Shown: positions 1 through 5,755 of the stretch, piece by piece
Numbering within the stretch: position 1 is the first letter of the stretch
How the letters are laid out: each line of letters begins with the position of its first letter
NCBI GenBank assembly: GCA_004376785.1
Contig: SOIY01000076.1
Location: 1-5,762, forward strand
Length of the DNA stretch: 5,762 bases
Direction: 5' to 3'
From: Candidatus Stahliibacteriota bacterium
GTDB lineage: Bacteria; Hydrothermota; Tepidihabitantia; SM23-42
The notes under the pieces: generated by a model
What the model was told of the DNA's origin: nothing
What the model saw: only the letters and a program-made list of their open reading frames with translations
The model's database searches: none
Made by a program: the position numbers and the translations under genes

Positions 1-809
1 TCCATGGGGATATTTAATCTTTTTGCTGTTGCCTCAATAATCCTTATGTTTGCCTGGTGAGGAACCAAAAGATCTACTTGTTCTGGTGAGATGTCTACTT
101 TCTTTAATGTCTCAATGGCTGATTCGTACATTGCACGTACTGCTACTTTAAATACTTCATTACCTTCCATTTTCAGGTAGTGCAACTTATTTTCAACTGA
201 TTCATGGGAGGCAGGAATTCTTGAACCTCCTGCTGGTTGTTGGAGAAGATGTCCATATGAGCCATCAGCACTATAATATGTAGAGAGAATTCCTCGTTTT
301 TCATCTGTTTTCTTCAGCAGAGCAGCACCAGCAGCATCACCAAAAAGCACACAGGTTGAACGGTCTGTGTAATCTGTGATCTTGGTTAATTCCTCAGCAC
401 CAATAACCAGAATGTTGTCATAACCATTTTTAATAAATGATTCTACAATGGTGAGTGCATAAAGCCAGCCAGTACATCCTGCAGAGATGTCAAATGAGAT
501 GATCCTTCTGGCACCAATTTTGTGCTGCACCAGGCAGGCAGTAGAAGGGAAGAGCATATCAGGTGTGGCTGTTGCTACAATTATTGCTTCAACCTCATCT
601 GTCTTTATCTTAGCTGATTCGAGCGCCCGTTTTGCGGCATTGGCCGCAAGCTCACTGGTCGGCACATTATCTTCAGAAACTCTTCTCTCCTTTATCCCGG
701 ATCTTGTTCTTATCCATTCATCCGATGTTTCGACAATTTTTTCTAAATCAAAGTTTGTTAGAACTTTGTCTGGAACATAACTGCCTATACCCGCTATATA
801 TGCATTCAT
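1..809 (-). CDS. fabH: Beta-ketoacyl-ACP synthase III (KAS III), C-terminus cut by window edge
   Basis: FabH condenses acetyl-CoA (or another acyl-CoA primer) with malonyl-ACP in the cytoplasm and so starts type II fatty-acid synthesis. Reading from the ATG at 809-807, 269 codons are visible before the left edge. They include the thiolase-fold N-terminus (GIGSYVPDKVLTN, residues 7-19), the TSDEWIRTRSGIKERR segment (28-43), the nucleophile Cys112 in SAGCTGW, the FGDAAGAALL segment (156-165) and the catalytic His251 in PHQAN. Cys112 has the same number as in the E. coli enzyme, which supports this start. The third catalytic residue, an Asn near residue 280, and roughly the last 50-60 residues lie outside the window. 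The start overlaps the plsX stop as ATGA, and the upstream bases are an A-rich run with no clear Shine-Dalgarno, so translation is probably coupled to plsX. The family assignment is secure; primer specificity cannot be read. Confidence 0.96.
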   Translation of the reverse strand, partial: MNAYIAGIGSYVPDKVLTNFDLEKIVETSDEWIRTRSGIKERRVSEDNVPTSELAANAAKRALESAKIKTDEVEAIIVATATPDMLFPSTACLVQHKIGARRIISFDISAGCTGWLYALTIVESFIKNGYDNILVIGAEELTKITDYTDRSTCVLFGDAAGAALLKKTDEKRGILSTYYSADGSYGHLLQQPAGGSRIPASHESVENKLHYLKMEGNEVFKVAVRAMYESAIETLKKVDISPEQVDLLVPHQANIRIIEATAKRLNIPM

Positions 810-1774
810 TTTTTTATTCTCTTTTTTATTTCCTCTACAATATTAAATTCGACACAGGTTTTGGCAAGTTTAATCGCATTTTTCAGCGCCTGGGAAGAGG
901 AATGCCCATGGCAAATAATTACCACACCCTCAACACCTAAGAGTATTCCGCCGCCATATTCTTCATAATTGAACTTTGCCTTTAAACCTTTGATCGCCGG
1001 TTTCACTAGATATTGACCGAACTTACGGCGTGCGATTGCATCCACCTCATCTCTTAACATGCGCCATATGCTGTCAATCATACCTTCTGAAAACTTCAAG
1101 ATTACATTACCAGTAAAACCATCAGAGATTATGACATCAGCAAATCCCTTCATTAAATTACTTCCTTCGATATTGCCGATGAAATTTAAATCACTTTTCT
1201 GGAGAATTTGATATGCCTTTTGTCTTACTTCATCACCCTTTACACTCTCGCTGCCAATATTTAAAATAGCTACTCGTGGCTTTTTTTTCTTCAGCGCTAT
1301 CTGAGCGAAGATTGAACCCATTAATCCATAATTATAATAATCTATGGATTTTGGATTAATATTTGAACCGACATCGAGCATTGCTGAATAACCAGATTCA
1401 GCAGGGAGCGTGATGGCAAGACCGGCTCTTGATAGCCCCTCAATTTTCCCTAATGTGATCATGCTGAATCCTAAAATTGCTCCTGTATTACCAGCGCTCA
1501 CTATTGCATCGAGTTCTTTGTTCTTTAACAAATTCATTAAGACACCCAATGAAGAATTTTTCTTCTTACGTATTGCAACTGAAGGGATTTCGTGCATCCC
1601 AATTACTTCATCGGCAAGTCTGAAATCAAATCCGAGTTCAGTTACCTCATGCTCATAATCCCCCTTACCACATACTACTAAATCGCATATTGGATCTTCC
1701 TTTAATAGCTTAAGTGTTTCAATTTCGTTCTTGGGGGCTGAGTCTGAGCCCATTAAATCAAAGCCGATTTTCAA
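806..1774 (-). CDS. plsX: Phosphate acyltransferase PlsX (acyl-ACP:phosphate transacylase), TTG start
   Basis: PlsX turns acyl-ACP and inorganic phosphate into acyl-phosphate, which the membrane enzyme PlsY then transfers to glycerol-3-phosphate. It is a peripheral membrane protein at the first step of phospholipid synthesis. The 322 residues are close to the usual family length. Visible family motifs are the N-terminal DLMGSDSAP (6-14), SAGNTGA (93-99), LDVGSN (133-138), LNIGSE (171-176), GNIEG (200-204), DGFTGNV (218-224) and GGGILLGVEGVVI (274-286). The start codon is TTG at 1774-1772. It is chosen because it gives the standard N-terminus beginning MKIGFD; the next in-frame ATG (Met8) would cut into the first motif. 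The TTG shares bases with the rpmF TGA stop (TTGA), and the gene ends in an ATGA overlap with fabH. The first motif has Ser where most relatives have the second Gly of MGGD. Confidence 0.96.
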   Translation of the reverse strand: MKIGFDLMGSDSAPKNEIETLKLLKEDPICDLVVCGKGDYEHEVTELGFDFRLADEVIGMHEIPSVAIRKKKNSSLGVLMNLLKNKELDAIVSAGNTGAILGFSMITLGKIEGLSRAGLAITLPAESGYSAMLDVGSNINPKSIDYYNYGLMGSIFAQIALKKKKPRVAILNIGSESVKGDEVRQKAYQILQKSDLNFIGNIEGSNLMKGFADVIISDGFTGNVILKFSEGMIDSIWRMLRDEVDAIARRKFGQYLVKPAIKGLKAKFNYEEYGGGILLGVEGVVIICHGHSSSQALKNAIKLAKTCVEFNIVEEIKKRIKK

Positions 1775-1965
1775 GTTTTCTTCTCTTCCTTTTTAGGTGG
1801 TAATACTAATTTGTCTTTATAATAACCGCAGTTTGGGCATACCCTATGGGGTAACCTGGGACTGTGGCATTTAGAACACTCAACAAACTTCACAGGTTTA
1901 ATCTTATACTGTGAGCGTCTTTTGTTTTTTCGAGCGTGTGACTGTCTGCGTTTAGGTACTGCCAT
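1771..1965 (-). CDS. rpmF: 50S ribosomal protein L32, zinc-ribbon form
   Basis: This is a small protein of the large ribosomal subunit. The 64 residues begin with the typical basic MAVPKRRQSHARKNKRRS segment (1-18). They then carry a four-cysteine zinc ribbon, Cys30-x2-Cys33 and Cys43-x2-Cys46, with the usual HRVCPNCGYY context, and end in a lysine/glutamate-rich tail. All four cysteines are present, so this is the zinc-binding (C+) form, not the cysteine-free paralogue some bacteria make under zinc limitation. The ATG at 1965-1963 has a strong AAGGAGG just upstream. The last four bases overlap plsX, and rpmF-plsX-fabH is a common bacterial gene order. The gene before it here is mutL, not the DUF177/YceD gene that precedes rpmF in many genomes. 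Confidence 0.97.
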   Translation of the reverse strand: MAVPKRRQSHARKNKRRSQYKIKPVKFVECSKCHSPRLPHRVCPNCGYYKDKLVLPPKKEEKKT

Positions 1966-1969
1966 TTAG

Positions 1970-1976
1970 CCTCCTT
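1970..1976 (-). promoter_or_regulatory. Strong Shine-Dalgarno of rpmF in the mutL-rpmF gap
   Basis: The minus strand reads AAGGAGG, then CTAA, then the rpmF ATG, a spacing of four bases. It sits in the 51-base purine-rich gap (1966-2016) between mutL and rpmF, the longest internal gap in the window. I see no hairpin followed by a T-run and no convincing -35/-10 pair in that gap. An internal promoter inside the 3' end of mutL cannot be excluded by eye. Confidence 0.8.
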
Positions 1977-2016
1977 TTAATTTTCTCCTGGTTTCTTTGT
2001 CACTCTTCTTCTTGTC

Positions 2017-3816
2017 TCATTTCTCCGGGTACATGTTCATTGCCGCAAACCACTTATTCAGCTTTTCAATTCTCTTGTTCTTATCATCAGGTAATTTAAA
2101 TGGTCTGCCGCGACAATCAATGATTAGACCAACAAGACCACCAATTGCCGTGGTTTCTAATGGTTTACCCCGACCTTCACCAACATTGAATCCCTTTTCA
2201 GGCTGTAGTATGAGTTTTGCTGTTTCACCTTGAGCAAGTGGTAGTAATACAATCTCACCATACTTAATAACTTTTTCATCTGCCTTACCGTTCTTATATT
2301 CAATCTTTATCTTAAGGACATTTGCCCCTTCTTTGCCTTCGCCAACCGGAGCAATACAATGGCCCAATGGTATAAGGCAATCTTTTTCAAAAACCTCGGT
2401 TGCTGACTTTTCGTGAACAGTTGAAAGCACACCAAGATGGGGCATCATGAATATTGAATCGACGGCAATGCGCGTTACACCCTCAGGGAGAAAGGCATCA
2501 ATTACCATAAGTGCTGCTTGATTCCTTCTTGGCGCATGGGATAGGCTGCCGCCAGAACCAATTATGAGATTGAGTGACATTAAATTAATGAGAGTTTCAC
2601 CGGTCATGGTTTGAGCAAAGGCGTCAGAGATTGTTCGCTCCTGCTGCACTCCTTTGAGACCAACCGCCATATTTTTATGTTGATCAAAAGCCAGTCTTAA
2701 AGCCTCTCGTGCAATCGCCTGTTCAATTTTTAAATCGTCTAATGCACTTGGGATTGTTGTTGGACGGATCATTTTGTTTCTGATTCTATTTCTCAGATCT
2801 CTTTCATCAATGTCTTCAGGTAACCACCGCATGATATTTTCTATTCCTGCTTCAGCGAGTACATTACTAATTGAATAAGACATGCCAAGATTAGCACTAA
2901 CAGTTCGGTTAAAGATCCCTTGAAATACTGAGAATACATCGGTTGTTGCCCCCCCAATGTCAACACCCATTGCATCAATTTTTTCTTTCTTCGCAACAGC
3001 TTCGACTAAAAGTCCAACTGCCCCAGGCGTGGGCATAATTGGGACGTCAGTTTTTTTCATCAAGTTTTTGTAGCCAGGCGCGTGTGCCATTACGTGTTCC
3101 ATAAATTGATCGTGTATCTTATGTCGTGCAGGACCTAAATTCTCTCTTTCAAGAACTGGCCTCAGGTTTTCAACAATAACGAGTGCAGTATTTTCTTTCA
3201 ATGTTTTCAGAATTATATCTCGGGCATCTTTATTCCCTGCATATATAACCGGTAATTCATAACCAACTCCAAATCTCGGTTGTGGATCGGCAGCTTTTAT
3301 TAATTCAGCCAATTCAACAACATGGGAAATAGTTCCTCCATCTATACCGCCCGAAAGCAGTATCATATCAGGTCTCAAATTTCTTATTCGTTGTATCTTC
3401 TCATGTGGAAGTCTACCGTCGTTTGAGGCGATTACATCCATTACTATTGCGCCTGCACCAAGGGCTGCTCTTGCAGCGCTTTCCGCAGTCATTGTTAATA
3501 CTACACCAGCAACCATCATTTGCAGACCCCCGCCGGCTGAAGAGGTAGATACATAAAAATCTACACCTTCTTTATCCTTTACCCCCTTGATAATATCTTC
3601 ACCCTTGAGGAGTTTGATTCCTGAAAGTTCTTCAACCTCTCTTACGGCATTTAAAACACCTTTTGTGACATCCTCAAATGGTGCCTCTACTGTTGTCGGC
3701 GCTTCGCCCCGAACAACGAGACGGTATTCATCTCCTTTTTTTTCAATTAGTATTGCCTTGGTTGTAGTACTGCCACAATCAGTGGCGAGAATTCTTTTCG
3801 GCTCTTTTTGCTTCAT
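2017..3816 (-). CDS. MutL/GlmL-family ASKHA ATPase (putative reactivase-type chaperone), long form
   Basis: The protein belongs to the family named after MutL of the clostridial glutamate mutase locus (not the DNA mismatch-repair MutL). That family is proposed to reactivate or chaperone adenosylcobalamin enzymes. From the ATG at 3816-3814 it has 599 residues. The actin/Hsp70-like nucleotide fold shows phosphate-1 loop DCGSTTTK (13-20), SGGIDGG (155-161), phosphate-2 loop DIGGATTD (286-293) and adenosine motif IGSGGS (419-424). Residues 479-599 form an extra C-terminal region (IPLGHCIAPVG, GEIVLLPL, ending with a charged helix), making it clearly longer than my recollection of about 460 residues for the clostridial protein. 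I prefer this start to the ATG at 3846 because AGGAGG lies six bases before it and the extra ten residues look unlike the family. The start lies inside the preceding 106-residue gene. No mutase or B12-binding gene is in the window, so the client is unknown. Confidence 0.88.
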   Translation of the reverse strand: MKQKEPKRILATDCGSTTTKAILIEKKGDEYRLVVRGEAPTTVEAPFEDVTKGVLNAVREVEELSGIKLLKGEDIIKGVKDKEGVDFYVSTSSAGGGLQMMVAGVVLTMTAESAARAALGAGAIVMDVIASNDGRLPHEKIQRIRNLRPDMILLSGGIDGGTISHVVELAELIKAADPQPRFGVGYELPVIYAGNKDARDIILKTLKENTALVIVENLRPVLERENLGPARHKIHDQFMEHVMAHAPGYKNLMKKTDVPIMPTPGAVGLLVEAVAKKEKIDAMGVDIGGATTDVFSVFQGIFNRTVSANLGMSYSISNVLAEAGIENIMRWLPEDIDERDLRNRIRNKMIRPTTIPSALDDLKIEQAIAREALRLAFDQHKNMAVGLKGVQQERTISDAFAQTMTGETLINLMSLNLIIGSGGSLSHAPRRNQAALMVIDAFLPEGVTRIAVDSIFMMPHLGVLSTVHEKSATEVFEKDCLIPLGHCIAPVGEGKEGANVLKIKIEYKNGKADEKVIKYGEIVLLPLAQGETAKLILQPEKGFNVGEGRGKPLETTAIGGLVGLIIDCRGRPFKLPDDKNKRIEKLNKWFAAMNMYPEK

Positions 3817-4099
3817 TCCTTTCCTCCTCAAGACGTTCAATTTCACAGATTAACGCCTCGATATTATTGCGGTCCTCTAACATTGCAGCAACTTCTTCAT
3901 ATTCGCGATAGGAAAACAGAGCGCGATAAAAAGGCTGCATGAAAATTAGGAATTGATTTCCTAAAAATGACAATGGTTTAGAAGATTCTAAAAAAACGAT
4001 TGCAACTGGTGATAAACGATAATCCACCACCTTTTGAGCAATTTTATTCATCAAGAACTTTTTGCGTTCTTCAGTTACTTCGAACTGTATTTCATCCAT
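3779..4099 (-). CDS. Small protein of unknown function between gcvPB and mutL
   Basis: I cannot assign a named family. The 106 residues fall into three parts: a charged N-terminal helix-like segment (1-28); a hydrophobic central block (about 31-63, AIVFLESSKPLSFLGNQ followed by FLIFMQPF); and a glutamate/lysine/arginine-rich C-terminal segment (73-106) that looks like a single amphipathic helix or short coiled coil. The centre could be buried in a helical bundle or touch the membrane, but it is broken by Pro, Ser and charged residues and is not a clean transmembrane helix. I have an unverified impression that short proteins with a similar FLES-KPLSF-x-Q core recur near cobalamin-mutase or MutL genes. 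The gene overlaps gcvPB by 25 bases and the mutL start by 38 bases, in different frames, which argues for coupled translation. There is no clear Shine-Dalgarno at 4099; Met17 (start at 4051) is an alternative but has none either. It is likely real because its reading frame fills the space between two certain genes. Confidence 0.78.
   Translation of the reverse strand: MDEIQFEVTEERKKFLMNKIAQKVVDYRLSPVAIVFLESSKPLSFLGNQFLIFMQPFYRALFSYREYEEVAAMLEDRNNIEALICEIERLEEERNEAKRAEKNSRH
3823..3828 (-). promoter_or_regulatory. Shine-Dalgarno that decides the mutL start
   Basis: The minus strand reads AGGAGG, six bases, then the ATG at 3816-3814. It is one of only two strong Shine-Dalgarno matches in the window and fixes the start of the MutL-family gene at 3816 rather than 3846. 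It lies within the last codons of the preceding 106-residue gene, where it encodes part of the LEEER stretch. Confidence 0.85.
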
Positions 4100-5514
4100 T
4101 TGGTCTTTAACTCTTTAATCGCCTTAACCTCATCAAGACGGCGCACTGGTGTTGAGTGCGGTGCTGTTTTTAAGATATCTGGATTATCGTCAGTCTCTTT
4201 CCGTATTTTCTTCATAACTTCGATAAATTTATCAAGTGTTTCCTTTGATTCGCTATCTGTTGGTTCGATCATTAGTGCCTCGCTTACAATTAAAGGAAAA
4301 TATACGGTGGGTGCATGGAGGCCAAAGTCTAATAATCTTTTTGCCACATCAAGGGTTTTTATCCCGTGTTCCTTTAAATTTTTTCCTGACAAAACACCTT
4401 CGTGCATGCAAAAATCCGAATACGTAAGATAGTAATCGTCCTTCAATGATTCAATAATATAATTTGCATTAAGGATTGCTGATTTTGAGATCTCTTTTAA
4501 TCCCTGTTCACCAATGATTCTCAAGAATGTATAGGCTTTGACCATCACCAAAAAATTACCGTAAAAGGTTTGGACCTTACCAATGGAATCAGGTATATCA
4601 TAATTTAAGTAGTAAACATTTTTATCTTTTGATACAATCGGTATAGGTAGAAAGGATTCCAGTAATTTCCTTACTGCTACAGGTCCTGAACCTGGTCCAC
4701 CACCGCCATGAGGGGTTGAGAATGTCTTGTGCAGATTAAAATGAACTGCATCGAAACCTGAATCTCCAGCGCGGGTAATGCCTAATAAGGCATTCAAGTT
4801 TGCTCCATCAAGATAGATTAAGCCGCCCTTTTGATGTATAATTTCAGTAATCTGTTTCACATTTTTTTCAAATAGACCAAGGGTATTTGGATTGGTTAGC
4901 ATTAATCCAGCAACCTCATCAGTCATCAGTTCATTCAATTTATTTATGTCAACAAGACCTTTATCATTTGATGGTAAAGTAATGGGTTTAAAACCAGAGA
5001 AATTTACACTTGCCGGATTTGTTCCGTGCGCTGAGTCAGGCACGAGGATATATTTTCTATTCTCATTTTTCTTATTAAAATATGCCTTGAACATACTGAT
5101 TGCAGAAAATTCACCCTGGGCACCTGCTGCTGGTTGTAAGGTAATGGTATCTAAATTAACAATTTTTTTCAGATATTCGCCCAGTTCATACATTAATTTT
5201 AAGGCGCCCTGCACGGTTTTTTCTGGTTGAAGCGGATGAATATTTGCAAAACCATCTAATCTTGCTGCTTCCTCATTAATCTTTGGGTTATATTTCATTG
5301 TACAGGAACCGAGTGGATAAAAGTCTTGGTCCACATGATGATTCAAAACTGAAAGGTTTACAAAATGTCTCATTACCTGGGGCTCGCTCACTTCAGGCAA
5401 TTCTGCTGTTGTTGTACGCCGATAAGATACTGGTACATCTATTTTAGGCACATCACATGCTGGCAAAGAGTAACCTTTTCTTCCGGTCTCTGATATTTCA
5501 AAGATCAGTTCCAT
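4075..5514 (-). CDS. gcvPB: Glycine dehydrogenase (decarboxylating) subunit 2, P-protein beta subunit
   Basis: GcvPB is the PLP-binding half of the split P-protein. With GcvPA it decarboxylates glycine and passes the aminomethyl group to the lipoyl arm of GcvH, in the cytoplasmic glycine cleavage system. The 479 residues match the usual length and opening (MELIFE, then GRKGYSLP at 12-19). Landmarks are the DFYPLGSCTMKYNP segment typical of the subunit, QPAAGAQGE before the cofactor site, HGTNPAS (163-169), the PLP-ring Asp236 in YLDGANLNALLG, and the Schiff-base Lys263 in NLHKTFSTPHGGGGPGSG. No catalytic residue is missing. The start at 5514 lies 13 bases after the preceding stop, with only a weak AGAG upstream. 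The end overlaps the next gene by 25 bases. In most genomes gcvPA lies directly before gcvPB; here that place is taken by a cysteine-rich small gene and a promoter, so gcvPA must be elsewhere. Confidence 0.97.
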   Translation of the reverse strand: MELIFEISETGRKGYSLPACDVPKIDVPVSYRRTTTAELPEVSEPQVMRHFVNLSVLNHHVDQDFYPLGSCTMKYNPKINEEAARLDGFANIHPLQPEKTVQGALKLMYELGEYLKKIVNLDTITLQPAAGAQGEFSAISMFKAYFNKKNENRKYILVPDSAHGTNPASVNFSGFKPITLPSNDKGLVDINKLNELMTDEVAGLMLTNPNTLGLFEKNVKQITEIIHQKGGLIYLDGANLNALLGITRAGDSGFDAVHFNLHKTFSTPHGGGGPGSGPVAVRKLLESFLPIPIVSKDKNVYYLNYDIPDSIGKVQTFYGNFLVMVKAYTFLRIIGEQGLKEISKSAILNANYIIESLKDDYYLTYSDFCMHEGVLSGKNLKEHGIKTLDVAKRLLDFGLHAPTVYFPLIVSEALMIEPTDSESKETLDKFIEVMKKIRKETDDNPDILKTAPHSTPVRRLDEVKAIKELKTKWMKYSSK

Positions 5515-5527
5515 TTCACTCTTTTAA

Positions 5528-5722
5528 TTATCTCTGGTGGATCTTTACAAAACGTGCAAATGATCTATCATAGGTTTTTTCAACATCATCAGGAAAACAG
5601 CAGGCTGGCAATTCATTCATGCTCAAATGAAACGTGATGCATTCACAGCACTTACCCTTTTTTGAACAGGGCTCATAAGTGCAATTGCAATGTTTTAAAT
5701 TCTCTTTTATATTGCATTCCAT
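5528..5722 (-). CDS. Cysteine-rich 64-residue protein, DUF6485-like
   Basis: This is a small cytoplasmic-looking protein with nine cysteines in 64 residues (positions 3, 12, 14, 19, 25, 26, 28, 41, 42), arranged as CNCTYEPC, then GKCCEC, then ELPACCFP. There is no signal peptide. The C-terminal part (VEKTYDRSFARFVKIH, 47-62) is a probable helix. From memory the pattern, including the short LPxC-F motif and the EKTYDRS segment, fits the family called DUF6485, whose function is unknown. The cysteines suggest metal (zinc or iron-sulfur) binding, but that is inference. It is the first gene after the promoter and lies 13 bases before gcvPB, so the two are probably co-transcribed. The ATG at 5722-5720 is the only sensible start, since the next Met is residue 35, and it has no Shine-Dalgarno because the promoter -10 box lies just upstream. 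A cysteine-rich regulatory leader peptide is a less likely alternative given the family-like sequence. Confidence 0.85.
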   Translation of the reverse strand: MECNIKENLKHCNCTYEPCSKKGKCCECITFHLSMNELPACCFPDDVEKTYDRSFARFVKIHQR

Positions 5723-5727
5723 TGCAC

Positions 5728-5755
5728 ATTATATATAAAAAAAATCTAATGTCAA
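5728..5755 (-). promoter_or_regulatory. Sigma70-type promoter of the whole gene cluster
   Basis: On the minus strand a perfect TTGACA (5755-5750) and a perfect TATAAT (5733-5728) are separated by 16 bases that include a run of eight T. The -10 box is followed by GTGCA and then the ATG of the cysteine-rich gene at 5722. A transcription start about six to seven bases after the -10 box would fall on or next to this ATG, so the mRNA should be leaderless or nearly so. It is the only convincing promoter I found in the window. No operator-like inverted repeat is obvious, and only seven bases upstream of the -35 box are visible. Confidence 0.82.

Noticed and set aside
487..940. Two plus-strand open frames opposite the start of fabH and the end of plsX
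   Set aside because: They lie antisense to well-supported genes, have low-complexity Ser/Leu/Phe-rich translations with no recognisable motif, and have no ribosome site.
1281..1288. Run of eight A (minus strand) in plsX, as a possible transcriptional slippage site
   Set aside because: It encodes the lysine run at residues 162-165 in an AT-rich genome, and no alternative frame of interest follows.
1410..1658. Plus-strand open frame opposite plsX
   Set aside because: It is fully antisense to conserved PlsX motifs and its translation resembles no family.
2000..2020. Six-residue mini-ORF (MRQEEE) starting in an ATGA overlap with the mutL stop, and an open frame beyond that stop to 1966
   Set aside because: Both are easily explained by chance in a short purine-rich gap. 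There is no sign of stop-codon recoding, and the family C-terminus appears complete.
2949..2955. Run of seven G (minus strand) inside the DIGGATTD codons of mutL, as a possible slippage or phase-variation site
   Set aside because: The frame is intact, the run follows from Gly-Gly codons, and seven bases is weak evidence for programmed slippage.
2956..2961. TTGACA-like sequences inside mutL, gcvPB (near 4948) and fabH (near 489)
   Set aside because: None has a TATAAT-like box at a usable distance; they are Val-Asp or Phe-Asp codons.
3817..3846. A ten-residue N-terminal extension of the MutL-family protein from the ATG at 3846
   Set aside because: The internal ATG at 3816 has AGGAGG at six bases, and the extension has no family-like residues.
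3587..3853. Plus-strand open frame opposite the N-terminus of the MutL-family gene
   Set aside because: It is a shadow of the ATPase motif region, with a Ser/Thr-rich translation typical of antisense frames.
4034..4432. Plus-strand open frames opposite the end of gcvPB, and a similar one at 4892-5230
   Set aside because: They are antisense to a certain gene and have no domain or upstream signal.
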